From positions 1 through 43,597 of the forward strand of contig JAEYZN010000011.1 in assembly GCA_023428025.1 (NCBI GenBank): DNA of 43,597 bases, written 5' to 3'. The notes beneath the pieces were generated by a model. The model worked only from the letters and a program-made list of their open reading frames with translations, was not told where the DNA came from and did not search any database. Below are positions 17,021 to 25,044 of this stretch, piece after piece. The DNA comes from Bacillota bacterium (GTDB lineage Bacteria; Bacillota; Clostridia; Christensenellales; SZUA-584). Numbering within the stretch: position 1 is the first letter of the stretch; each line of letters starts with the position of its first letter. The position numbers were made by a program, and so were the translations under genes.

Positions 17021-17998
17021 ATGAATTACAGGAAGTTTCGTGGAGGAGAGTTCACCATCTCGGAGCTTGGGTATGGCTGCTGGCAGCTGGGCGGCCCCAG
17101 CGTCTGGAACGGGTCGAACGATGCGGACGGCATCAAGGCGGTGCATGCCGCCATCGACTGTGGCATCAATTTCTTTGACGTGGCTCCGGTATACGGTTTC
17201 GGACATGCGGAGGAAGTGCTGGGGCGGGCGCTGAAAGACAAAAGGGACAAGGTCTATGTCGCTTCAAAATGCGGCCTGCTCTGGGACGACAAGTATAACA
17301 TCCGAAACTGCCTGAAACCCGAGAGTATATTTGAGGAGATCGACAGAAGCCTCAAACGGCTGGGCACGGATTACATCGACATCTACCAGCTTCACTGGCC
17401 GGACCCCGGCACGCCGCTGGAAGACACGCTGGAAGCCATCGTGAAGATACGCGACAGCGGAAAGATCAGGAACTTCGGCATCTCCAACTTCTCGATCGAA
17501 GATTCCGAGCTGTGCCTGAAATATGGGGTGGTCTCGCACCAATGCCTGTACAACATGCTGGACAGGAACTCTTCCGGCTACCACGGCATCGAGCTGGTGT
17601 ATAACGCCGAAGCCGAGATGATACCGTGGTGCGCGGCGCACGACGTCATATTCATCCCTTACAGCCCGATGTGCCAGGGGCTGCTGAGCGACATGACGAT
17701 CGAGCAGTTCAACGCGAAGAAGAACGACATCCGCGCGGCCAACCCGCGGTTTTCGGGCGCGGAGTTCGACAAGCTGGTCGAGGTGCGCAGCCATCTGACG
17801 GATATCGCGCACGAGATCGGCAAACCGCTCTCGCAGATCGCTGTCAGCTGGATATTGCGCTTCGATTCGATGGGCCCCATCATATTTGGTTCCCTCAATC
17901 CGCACAATATTCAGGAAAACGCTGCGGCTTCAGAATATCGGCTGAGTGACGACATAATAAAGAGAATAAACGAACATCTGGATGTTCTGGAACACTGA
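17021..17998 (+). CDS. aldo/keto reductase
   Basis: 325 aa TIM-barrel NAD(P)H-dependent oxidoreductase. The catalytic tetrad is visible: Asp and Tyr in FFDVAPVYGFG, Lys in YVASKCG and His in YQLHWPD. The NFGISNFS and PIIFGSLNPHNIQENAAA segments match the cofactor-binding end of the family. It lies 5 bp after the permease and before an FGGY kinase, so it probably reduces or oxidises the imported sugar or its aldehyde form before phosphorylation. The substrate cannot be told from sequence. Confidence 0.9.
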   Translation: MNYRKFRGGEFTISELGYGCWQLGGPSVWNGSNDADGIKAVHAAIDCGINFFDVAPVYGFGHAEEVLGRALKDKRDKVYVASKCGLLWDDKYNIRNCLKPESIFEEIDRSLKRLGTDYIDIYQLHWPDPGTPLEDTLEAIVKIRDSGKIRNFGISNFSIEDSELCLKYGVVSHQCLYNMLDRNSSGYHGIELVYNAEAEMIPWCAAHDVIFIPYSPMCQGLLSDMTIEQFNAKKNDIRAANPRFSGAEFDKLVEVRSHLTDIAHEIGKPLSQIAVSWILRFDSMGPIIFGSLNPHNIQENAAASEYRLSDDIIKRINEHLDVLEH

Positions 17999-18024
17999 CC
18001 GCAGACAAACAAGGAGCTGACTTT

Positions 18025-19557
18025 ATGAAGAGGTTTTTGCTGGCCCATGATTTGGGGACATCGGGTAACAAGGCGTCGGTCTACACGATCGAAGGGGAAT
18101 TCATTAAAAGCCTGGTTTATCCGTACAACACAAGGTATTTCAACGACGTCTGGGTGGAGCAAAACCCGAACGACTGGTGGGACGCTGTAAAGAACACGAC
18201 CCGCGAATTCCTGAAAACCATCCCGGCCGACGAGATCGCGGCCGTATCGTTCAGCGGCCAGATGATGGGCTGCCTGTGTGTGGACAAAAACGGCACCCCC
18301 CTGAAGGACTCCATCATCTGGGCGGACATGCGCTCGACAACAGAAGCCAAAGAAATTGAAGACAAGCTGGGCGGCGAGGAGTTCTACGGCATCACCGGCC
18401 ATAGAATCTCCTCGTCCTACTCGCTGTCGAAGCTGATGTGGATCAAAAAGCATGAGCCGGACATCTACAGGCAGACGTACAAGATGCTGAACGCCAAGGA
18501 CTACGTTATACTTAAGCTGACCGGAAAATTTGCGACGGAATATTCGGATGCGTCGGGCACCAATGCGTTTAATCTCAATACGTTCGAATGGTCCGACCCG
18601 ATTCTGGAGGCGGCCGGTATCGACAAAGCGAAGCTGCCGGACCTGTACGCGTCCACGCACGTGATCGGCGGCGTGACGCGGGAGGCCGCGGCGTGTACCG
18701 GGCTGGCCGAAGGGACGCCCGTTGTGATGGGCGGCGGCGACGGCATGTGCGCCTCTGTGGGGGCGGGCTGCATCAGGGAGGGCGTGGCGTATAACTACCT
18801 GGGCTCCTCCTCATGGATATCGATATCCACCAAAAAGCCGCTGCTGGACAAGAAAATGCGCACGTTCAACTGGGCGCACATCGTGCCCGGATACATCGCG
18901 CCGTGCGGCACGATGCAGTGTGCGGGCGGGTCGTACAGCTGGCTCAAGGAAAACATCTGCCTGTATGAGGCGGACATCGCCAAAAAGACGGGCGAAAACG
19001 TGTATGAGCTGATCAACAGGGAGGCGGAGCAGTCGCCCGCGGGTGCGAACGGCGTGCTCTATCTGCCGTATCTGATCGGCGAGAGAAGCCCGCGCTGGAA
19101 CCCCAGCGCCCGAGGCGCGTTTTTGGGGCTCAAGATGGAGAACAATCATGCGGACATCTGCCGCTCGGTGATGGAGGGCGTGATTCTGAATCTCGGCGTC
19201 ATCCTGTCCATCTTCCAGGGCTTTACGCCGCTCAACGATATGACGGTGATCGGCGGCGGCGGCAAGGGCCGCGTGTGGCTGCGCATCATGGCGGACGTTT
19301 ACGGCCTGCCCATCAAGAAGCCGAACCGCCTGGAAGAGGCGACGTCCATCGGCGCGGCGGTGACGGCGGGCGTGGGCGTGGGCGCGCTGAGCGGCTTCGA
19401 CAGCATCGGCAACTTCATCCAAATCGAAGAGACGATCGAACCCATGCCCAAAAATAGCGAGCGGTACGAGAAGAGCAAACGGCTGTTTGAGGCGTGCTAC
19501 GAGGCGTTGGAGCCGGTGTTTCCGCTGTTCCAAAGCAGTGCGGGCACAGGCGTTTGA
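18025..19557 (+). CDS. FGGY carbohydrate kinase, xylulokinase-like
   Basis: 510 aa. The N-terminal HDLGTSGNKAS phosphate-binding loop, SFSGQMMG and IIWADMRS are followed by a long actin-like second domain with YLPYLIGERSPRWNPSARG and the ATP-site GGGGKGRVW. These are features of XylB-like kinases, although length and sequence drift leave the substrate open (ketopentose, ketohexose or polyol). It sits mid-operon after the transporter and reductase. It should commit the imported compound to the cell as a phosphate ester, to be acted on by the downstream dehydrogenase, KDG-type kinase or hexulose-phosphate enzymes. Confidence 0.87.
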   Translation: MKRFLLAHDLGTSGNKASVYTIEGEFIKSLVYPYNTRYFNDVWVEQNPNDWWDAVKNTTREFLKTIPADEIAAVSFSGQMMGCLCVDKNGTPLKDSIIWADMRSTTEAKEIEDKLGGEEFYGITGHRISSSYSLSKLMWIKKHEPDIYRQTYKMLNAKDYVILKLTGKFATEYSDASGTNAFNLNTFEWSDPILEAAGIDKAKLPDLYASTHVIGGVTREAAACTGLAEGTPVVMGGGDGMCASVGAGCIREGVAYNYLGSSSWISISTKKPLLDKKMRTFNWAHIVPGYIAPCGTMQCAGGSYSWLKENICLYEADIAKKTGENVYELINREAEQSPAGANGVLYLPYLIGERSPRWNPSARGAFLGLKMENNHADICRSVMEGVILNLGVILSIFQGFTPLNDMTVIGGGGKGRVWLRIMADVYGLPIKKPNRLEEATSIGAAVTAGVGVGALSGFDSIGNFIQIEETIEPMPKNSERYEKSKRLFEACYEALEPVFPLFQSSAGTGV

Positions 19558-19593
19558 GGGAAAACAACATCTTTCAGATAAGGAGCGTTAATC

Positions 19594-20064
19594 ATGTTTA
19601 CTGGAGAAATACTGAACAGGGCTTTGCTGCAGGCGATTTCAGTGATGGGCCACCGCGATATCCTGATGGTGGTGGACGCGGGATTCCCCGTACCCGATTC
19701 GGGCTGCCGCATCGTGGACCTGGCGATCAAGCCGAACCTGCCGGACATCGAGACGACGATCAAGCTGATCACCAACAACATGATATATGAGGAATGCCTT
19801 GTGGGGCAGGAGCAGCATGATTTCAACCCGCCGCTGTACAACAAGATCGCGGTAGTGGTGAACCGCTGCCCCATCACGCTGGTGCCGCACGACGAGATCA
19901 TGTTCGGCTATTCCAAAAAGGCCAAGGTGATCGTGCGGACGGGCGCGTTCGACCCATGGGGCAATATCGTGTTTATTTCCGGCGTCGACGCGCCGAAGTG
20001 GTTCAAGCGGGAAGGCGTCATCGTGCCGGACTTTTATAAGGAACGCGTGGAACGCGGCGAGTAA
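19594..20064 (+). CDS. RbsD/FucU-family sugar mutarotase
   Basis: 156 aa. It matches the RbsD/FucU transport-protein family, which interconverts ring or anomeric forms of ribose or fucose. The general acid His20 in MGHRDIL, Asp28 in VVDAGFPVPDS and the C-terminal RTGAFDPWGNIVFISG are all in place. The protein is about 15 residues longer than E. coli RbsD, mainly at the C-terminus. Its place beside a ribose-type importer and an FGGY kinase suggests it supplies the correct sugar form to the kinase. Whether it acts on a pentose or a 6-deoxyhexose is not decided by sequence. Confidence 0.85.
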   Translation: MFTGEILNRALLQAISVMGHRDILMVVDAGFPVPDSGCRIVDLAIKPNLPDIETTIKLITNNMIYEECLVGQEQHDFNPPLYNKIAVVVNRCPITLVPHDEIMFGYSKKAKVIVRTGAFDPWGNIVFISGVDAPKWFKREGVIVPDFYKERVERGE

Positions 20065-20129
20065 CAACGCCGCTTTTTCTCTTGTGTTGGCTGGATTAAA
20101 GCGCTGTAAATTCACTAAAGGATGGACAG

Positions 20130-21140
20130 ATGAATTCAAGAGAACGCGTGATCAGGACACTGAAGTTTGAAGAGGCGGACAGGGTGCCCCGGCAGCTCTG
20201 GCAGCTTCCGGGCATCCCCCTGTACAGAAGCGCCGAACTGGCGGAGATATCCGAAAGCTATCCGGACGATCTGCAGTTCATCAACTACGGATACGGCATG
20301 GGGTCTCTGAACAGCGGTCAGCCGGGCGTGGTGGGCAAATACAGCGACGCCTGGGGTTGCACGTTCACCGTCGCGGAACCGGGCGTGATCGGCGAAGTGA
20401 AGGATTTTGTGCTGAATGACTGGGGCCGGCTGGACGGCTATCAGCTGCCCTGGGCGGTGATAGACCGTATTGACAAAAGCGCCGTCAGCCGTTACTGCGC
20501 GGCGTCCGACCGTTTCGTGATCGCCGCGACGGAGACGCGTCCGTTCGAGCGCGTCCAGTTCTTAAGAGGCACCGAAAACACCTTTCTGGATCTGGCATAC
20601 GGCACCAAAGAGGTCTATATGCTGCTGGAACGCCTGCACGACTTTTTTACCAAAGAGATTTCCGCCTGGGCCGCGACGGACGTGGACGGCGTCTGGTTTC
20701 TGGACGACTGGGGCACGCAGATGTCCATGCTGATCTCGCCCGCTATGTGGCGCGAGGTGTTCAAACCGCTTTACCGGGATTACGTGGATATCATCCATTC
20801 GCACGGCAAATACGCATTCTATCATTCCGACGGCCATATCGAAGCGATATACCCGGACCTGATCGAGATCGGTATAGATGCGGTGAATTCGCAGCTGTTC
20901 TGCATGGATATCGAGGGCCTGGGTGAAAAGTACGCGGGCAAGATCGCGTTCTGGGGCGAGATCGACCGGCAGCATATTCTGCCCTTCGGCACGCCGGACG
21001 AGGTGAAGGCCGCGGTGAAACGCGTGGCCGACGCTTTGATCAGGGATAAGAAAACGGGCGTGATTGCCGAATGTGAATTTGGTATGATGGAACCCAAGGA
21101 GAACATCCTGGCGGTGTTCGAAGCCTGGAATCAGATTTGA
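20130..21140 (+). CDS. uroporphyrinogen decarboxylase-like protein
   Basis: 336 aa with a URO-D-type TIM barrel: NSRERVIRTLKFEEADRVPR at the start, WFLDDWGTQMSMLISPAMW mid-protein, FYHSDGHIEAIYPDLIEIG and FWGEIDRQHILPFGTPDEV. True URO-D enzymes make haem. The relatives in this branch, including corrinoid methyltransferases, act outside haem synthesis. The HxCG zinc motif of MtaA/MtbA methyltransferases reads HSDG here, so methyl transfer to a thiol is doubtful; a later ECEFG could still bind metal. It is embedded in a sugar operon, which points to an uncharacterised role in sugar-derivative metabolism. Confidence 0.8.
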   Translation: MNSRERVIRTLKFEEADRVPRQLWQLPGIPLYRSAELAEISESYPDDLQFINYGYGMGSLNSGQPGVVGKYSDAWGCTFTVAEPGVIGEVKDFVLNDWGRLDGYQLPWAVIDRIDKSAVSRYCAASDRFVIAATETRPFERVQFLRGTENTFLDLAYGTKEVYMLLERLHDFFTKEISAWAATDVDGVWFLDDWGTQMSMLISPAMWREVFKPLYRDYVDIIHSHGKYAFYHSDGHIEAIYPDLIEIGIDAVNSQLFCMDIEGLGEKYAGKIAFWGEIDRQHILPFGTPDEVKAAVKRVADALIRDKKTGVIAECEFGMMEPKENILAVFEAWNQI

Positions 21141-21155
21141 CGGGGGAAGAAGCAG

Positions 21156-22169
21156 ATGAAAGCAGTCTATGTGAAGGTGCCTTATCAGTTTGAGGTGCGG
21201 GATGTGCAGCCGCGCGAGGTGGGGCCCACGGATGCGCTGATACGGATCAAGGCGTGCGGCGTGTGCGGGACGGACCTGCATACGGCGAGCTTTGAGGCGA
21301 CGGACTGGCAGCCCTTCGGCCATGAGATATCCGGCGTGGTGGAGCAGGCGGGCGGCCAGGTGAAGTGCGTGAAGCCGGGAGACCGCGTGGCGCTGGAGAG
21401 CGGCTCGTTCTGCCGGGAATGCGACCTGTGCCGCAATGGGCGCGTGGACCTGTGCAACGGCGCGCGGAACATGTTCAAGGAAGCCAGCATGGGCTTTGCG
21501 GAATACATCGTGGTGTCTCACGAATGCCTGGTGCCCATCGGCGATATGCCTTTCGATATCGCGACGATGATCGAGCCGCTGGGCGTGGCGCTGGACCTGC
21601 TCTATACGGCGGATGTCCGGGTCGGCGAGGATGTGCTGGTGGTGGGCCTGGGGCCCATTGGGCTGATGGCGCTGAGGCTGGCGAAGCTGGCGGGCGCGCG
21701 CCGGCTCTACGCGGCGGACCGTTTCCGCAACACGCGCCGTATCGAGATCGCGAAGCTGTATGGCGCGGATGAGATCATCTACACAGACCAGACGGAGCTT
21801 CGGGACTTCGCGTTCGACAAGGGCGGCGTGGACAAGGTGCTGGTTACAGCGCCGCCGCGCGTGATCCCTCAGACGTTTGAGGTGACGAATATTGGCGGCA
21901 CCGTGGCGTTCATCGGCATCGAATACGGCGCGGGCGCGACGATCTCCTTCGATGCGAACGCCTTCCATTTCAAAAAGCTGTCTCTCAAGGCCTCGTACGC
22001 GGCCCCGGCGCTTTATTTTCCGCGCTGCATCGACTTCATTAACTCGGGCGCGATCGACTTAAAGCCGCTGATTTCCGGCACGTTCAGGCTGGAGGACACC
22101 GGCGCGAACATCGTAGATTTGCGCGACAACAAAAGCCGCGTGATCAAGAGCATCATGATAAACGACTGA
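21156..22169 (+). CDS. zinc-dependent medium-chain dehydrogenase
   Basis: 337 aa of the sorbitol/threonine dehydrogenase type. Catalytic zinc ligands lie in GVCGTDLHT and FGHEISG. All four structural-zinc cysteines are present in FCRECDLCRNGRVDLC. The Rossmann fold is marked by VVGLGPIGLMAL, with an acidic or polar residue following in AADRF. It probably oxidises a secondary alcohol of the sugar or sugar acid handled by this operon, using NAD(P). It lies 16 bp after the URO-D-like gene and 27 bp before the KDG-type kinase. Confidence 0.9.
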   Translation: MKAVYVKVPYQFEVRDVQPREVGPTDALIRIKACGVCGTDLHTASFEATDWQPFGHEISGVVEQAGGQVKCVKPGDRVALESGSFCRECDLCRNGRVDLCNGARNMFKEASMGFAEYIVVSHECLVPIGDMPFDIATMIEPLGVALDLLYTADVRVGEDVLVVGLGPIGLMALRLAKLAGARRLYAADRFRNTRRIEIAKLYGADEIIYTDQTELRDFAFDKGGVDKVLVTAPPRVIPQTFEVTNIGGTVAFIGIEYGAGATISFDANAFHFKKLSLKASYAAPALYFPRCIDFINSGAIDLKPLISGTFRLEDTGANIVDLRDNKSRVIKSIMIND

Positions 22170-22195
22170 CATCTAAGTAACGGCGGGAGGACCTG

Positions 22196-23224
22196 ATGAA
22201 AAAAATTGTAACCTTTGGCGAGATCATGCTGCGGCTCAAGTCGCCCGGGCATGAAAAGCTGTTCCAGTCGCCTGTGCTGGAAGCGACGTTTGGCGGCGGC
22301 GAGGCCAATGTGGCGGTGTCGCTGGCGAACTTCGGATGGGACGCGTCCTTTGTGACGCTGCTGCCGGACAATGCGATAGGCGACAGCTGTGTGATGGAGC
22401 TGAGAAAATTCGGCGTGGATACCCGGCACATTCGCCGCGGCAAGGGGCGGATGGGCATCTACTATCTGGAAACGGGCGCGAACCAGCGGCCGTCCGGCGT
22501 GGTCTACGACCGGGACGGCTCGGCGATCGCGCTGGGGCAGCCGGGCGACATCGACTGGGACGCGGCGCTGGCCGGGGCGGACTGGTTCCACATCACCGGC
22601 ATCACGCCCGCCATCAGCGAAAACTCGCGGGCGCTCGCGTTTGAGGCTGTCCAAAAGGCGCGGGAAAAAGGGCTCGCGGTCTCGTGCGACCTCAACTACC
22701 GGGCCAAGCTGTGGAAATATGGAAAAGCCGCGCAGGAAGTGATGACGGAGCTGATACGGTACTGCGACGTGTGCATCGCCAACGAAGAGGACTGCCAGAA
22801 GTCTCTGGGCATCCAGTCGGACGTCCACGTGGAGAGCGGCAAGCTGGACACCAAACGGTATGAGGATATCGGCAGCCGCGTGCTGCAGGCCTATCCCAAC
22901 TTAAAGCTCATCGCCATCACGCTGCGCGAGAGCGAGAGCGCGGATATCAACGGATGGGCCGCCTGCCTGAACGACGGGAAGCGTTTCATCCTGAGCCGCC
23001 GTTACGAGATGTGCGATATCATCGACCGGGTGGGCGGCGGCGACTCGTTCGCGGCGGGGCTGATATATGGCCTGAACGCTTACGACGACAAAGAGAAGGC
23101 GCTGTCGTTCGCGGTGGCGGCCAGCTGCCTCAAGCACTCCATACCCGGCGACTTCAACCGGGTGACGGTGCCTCAGGTGGAGACGCTGATGAAGGGCGAC
23201 GGTTCAGGAAGGGTCCAGCGGTAA
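22196..23224 (+). CDS. PfkB sugar kinase, KDG kinase-like
   Basis: 342 aa ribokinase/PfkB-family enzyme. It begins KKIVTFGEIMLRL, has the substrate-side GGGEANVAVSLANFG and the GIYYLETGANQRPS segment typical of 2-keto-3-deoxygluconate kinases. The catalytic DRVGGGDSFAAG anion-hole motif is near residues 276-287. KDG kinase makes 2-keto-3-deoxy-6-phosphogluconate, but no KDPG aldolase is in the window. The partner may be elsewhere, or the substrate may be another keto-sugar. The ribosome site GGGAGG precedes the ATG. Confidence 0.85.
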   Translation: MKKIVTFGEIMLRLKSPGHEKLFQSPVLEATFGGGEANVAVSLANFGWDASFVTLLPDNAIGDSCVMELRKFGVDTRHIRRGKGRMGIYYLETGANQRPSGVVYDRDGSAIALGQPGDIDWDAALAGADWFHITGITPAISENSRALAFEAVQKAREKGLAVSCDLNYRAKLWKYGKAAQEVMTELIRYCDVCIANEEDCQKSLGIQSDVHVESGKLDTKRYEDIGSRVLQAYPNLKLIAITLRESESADINGWAACLNDGKRFILSRRYEMCDIIDRVGGGDSFAAGLIYGLNAYDDKEKALSFAVAASCLKHSIPGDFNRVTVPQVETLMKGDGSGRVQR

Positions 23225-23370
23225 CCCGAAGAGGACCGGAGGATGCGGCGGAAGAACAGCTCCGACGATGCCACCCTTCGCTGACAATATGGTTTGTCAC
23301 AACCCACTCATATACCCACTTTTCCTCCGGAACAGAGGGGTGCGGCCAGTACGCGTGATGACCGGCCCGG

Positions 23371-23393
23371 AGCGTATTCGATCCCAATACGCT
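23371..23393. repeat. perfect inverted repeat
   Basis: AGCGTATT (23371-23378) and AATACGCT (23386-23393) form 8-bp arms around 7 bases in the 285-bp gap after the KDG-type kinase. It is followed by TTGTGTCC, not a real U-tract. It is either a weak terminator for the upstream genes or a regulator site for the hexulose-phosphate pair. The rest of the gap has no gene I can support. Confidence 0.5.
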
Positions 23394-23509
23394 TTGTGTC
23401 CCAAGCCATGACACGTCAGGCGCTGCATCCCCGCTGTTTTGTTCCGGGGGAAAAGAGGGATATGTACCGTGGGTTCTTTCTGTTATAATGTATAAGGAGG
23501 CATGAATCT

Positions 23510-24151
23510 ATGAAGCTGCAACTTGCGTTGGATGTATACGATACGCCGCAGGCGCTGAGCCTGCTCGAAAAGCTGGCGGATGTGGTGGATATTGTGGAGA
23601 TCGGTACGCCGATGATCATCCGGGAAGGGCTTCGGGCGGTGGAAGCGGTGAAGAAGGCTTACCCGTCGCTCACGGTGCTGGCGGACGCTAAGATCATGGA
23701 CGGCGGCCGGTTTGAGGCGGAATGCGCGTTTGAGGCGGGCGCGGACATCGTTACCGTGCTGGCTGTGGCGGAGGACGCCACCGTGCTGAACGTGGTGGAT
23801 GCGGCCCGAAAGCATGGCCGCAAGGTGCTGGCGGACATGATCGCGGTGCGCAATCTGGAGGAGAGAGCGGCGGCGTTGGACGGCTTCGGACTGGATTACC
23901 TGTGCGTGCATACCGCTTTTGATATTCAGGAGACGGGAAAAAGCCCGCTGGACGAGCTGAGGCGCATCAAGGCCGTGCTGAAGCGGTCGGAAGCGGCGGT
24001 GGCGGGCGGCGTAAAGCTTGCAACGCTTCCTGATATCGCGGCGCAGCAGCCCGCGATCATCGTGGTGGGCATGGGCATAACGGGCCAGCCGGACCCGCGG
24101 GATATGGCGGAGAAGATGAAAAATGTGCTGAAGGGAGCGCGGATATCATGA
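23510..24151 (+). CDS. hxlA: 3-hexulose-6-phosphate synthase-like enzyme
   Basis: 213 aa of the orotidine-phosphate-decarboxylase suprafamily. LALDVYDT (Asp8), the Glu of VEIGTP and the metal/catalytic triad DAKIMD (Asp59, Lys61, Asp64) are all present, as are the phosphate-binding GGVK and GMGITG ends. It joins formaldehyde and ribulose-5-phosphate to D-arabino-3-hexulose-6-phosphate, or runs the reverse. 3-Keto-L-gulonate-6-phosphate decarboxylase is a close relative, but the adjacent isomerase favours the synthase. AAGGAGG is a strong ribosome site. It overlaps the isomerase gene by 4 bp. Confidence 0.9.
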   Translation: MKLQLALDVYDTPQALSLLEKLADVVDIVEIGTPMIIREGLRAVEAVKKAYPSLTVLADAKIMDGGRFEAECAFEAGADIVTVLAVAEDATVLNVVDAARKHGRKVLADMIAVRNLEERAAALDGFGLDYLCVHTAFDIQETGKSPLDELRRIKAVLKRSEAAVAGGVKLATLPDIAAQQPAIIVVGMGITGQPDPRDMAEKMKNVLKGARIS

Positions 24152-24705
24152 ACACAGTGGAATACGGACAGAAGATTCTGGATGAGCTGAAGCAGTCGCT
24201 GGCGCGCGTGAACGCGGCTGACTGTGAAGCCCTTGTATCGCGGATCGCAAAAGCGCGGCGCGTTTTTGTGGCGGGCAGCGGCCGGTCCTTACTGATGCTG
24301 AAACCTTTTGCGATGCGCCTCATGCACATGGGCCTTCAGGCGTATGTGGTGGGAGAGACGGTGACACCCGCCATCGGGAAGGGCGACCTGCTGTTGTTCG
24401 GTTCGGGTTCGGGCGAGACGGGCAGCCTGGCCAGCATGGCGAAAAAGGCGAAGTCGCTGGATGTCGAGATGGCGCTGATCACGATCTTTCCGCAGTCCAC
24501 CATTGCGGGGCTGGCAGACACGGTCGTGCAGATATCCGCGCCCACATCCAAGGCGGAAAGCGGTTATGTATCTATACAGCCCGGCGGTTCCTGTTTTGAG
24601 CAGAGCATGCTGATGCTGCTGGACGCCATGGTGATCCGGCTGGCGGAGGAGATGGAAATAGACGCCAACGCTGGAATCGGGCGCAGACACGCCAACCTTG
24701 AGTAA
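24148..24705 (+). CDS. hxlB: 6-phospho-3-hexuloisomerase
   Basis: 185 aa SIS-domain protein. It has the family's VFVAGSGRSLLMLKPFAMRL near residues 36-55, a VVGETVTPAI strand, LFGSGSGET and a C-terminal FEQSMLMLLDAMV helix. It interconverts 3-hexulose-6-phosphate and fructose-6-phosphate. With the overlapping synthase gene (ATGA) it forms the ribulose-monophosphate pair. Such pairs either fix formaldehyde or make ribulose-5-phosphate from fructose-6-phosphate. In this sugar operon both options are open. Confidence 0.92.
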   Translation: MNTVEYGQKILDELKQSLARVNAADCEALVSRIAKARRVFVAGSGRSLLMLKPFAMRLMHMGLQAYVVGETVTPAIGKGDLLLFGSGSGETGSLASMAKKAKSLDVEMALITIFPQSTIAGLADTVVQISAPTSKAESGYVSIQPGGSCFEQSMLMLLDAMVIRLAEEMEIDANAGIGRRHANLE

Positions 24706-24714
24706 TAGCGGTTC

Positions 24715-24744
24715 TGTATACAAATACTCTCATAGCTGTATACA
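24715..24744. repeat. pair of TGTATACA palindromes
   Basis: Identical octamers at 24715-24722 and 24737-24744 have a 22-bp centre-to-centre spacing, about two helical turns. They lie 30-60 bp upstream of the -35 box. This placement suits cooperative binding of a dimeric regulator. Confidence 0.5.
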
Positions 24745-24773
24745 TATTTCATAAGGATTCCTAACGATCTGTA

Positions 24774-24802
24774 TTGACAAAATGAAATTTTCAACGTACA
24801 AT
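24774..24802 (+). promoter_or_regulatory. strong promoter of the nucleoside ABC operon
   Basis: TTGACA (24774-24779), a 17-bp spacer and TACAAT (24797-24802), in AT-rich DNA. The transcript should start near 24809. Confidence 0.8.
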
Positions 24803-24948
24803 TAACAAAAAAATTGTAAATAATCAAAAAATATTTTTCCTCAAGCAAGCCGATTCCTGGCTGTGCAGAAGGGAGAAAGCGAAAGCGATGCATATACGGA
24901 AGGATTAAAGCAACACGCAGTCGTTCGAGGCAGAACACAACGCGTCTG

Positions 24949-24971
24949 GGCGAGGAGTCCTGCCGTTTTTT
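24949..24971 (+). terminator. candidate attenuator in the leader
   Basis: GGC-AGG pairs with CCT-GCC (one bulged G, AGT loop) and is followed by G and six T residues. It lies inside the 5' leader, after the promoter and 74 nt before the first gene. Full termination would silence the operon. GGCAG at 24929-24933 can instead pair with CTGCC of the right arm, offering an antiterminator. Confidence 0.5.
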
Positions 24972-25044
24972 GTTTGAAAAGACTGCTTAAATTTCACCGC
25001 AACTGCTGAGTTGCCGCTGTTTAAAGGGGGACAGAACTGCGCTT

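Larger units (their letters stand above)
24706..25044 (+). other. control region and leader of the nucleoside ABC operon
   Basis: 339 bp without a gene. In order it holds two TGTATACA octamers, a strong promoter (24774-24802), an untranslated leader of about 235 nt starting near 24809, and a terminator-like hairpin at 24949-24971. A second small hairpin, GCAACT/AGTTGC (24999-25014), and GGGGG at 25026-25030 follow, the latter 14 nt before the ATG. The 140 nt before the terminator do not match any riboswitch class I can recognise. Confidence 0.6.

Noticed and set aside
23481..23489. Extended -10 (TGTTATAAT) as promoter for the hexulose-phosphate pair
   Set aside because: The transcript would start within the ribosome site (23495-23500), leaving almost no leader. 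Kept only as a weak possibility.
24809..24948. Purine riboswitch in the nucleoside-transporter leader
   Set aside because: The conserved purine-aptamer junction and loop sequences are not present; left as an unidentified leader.
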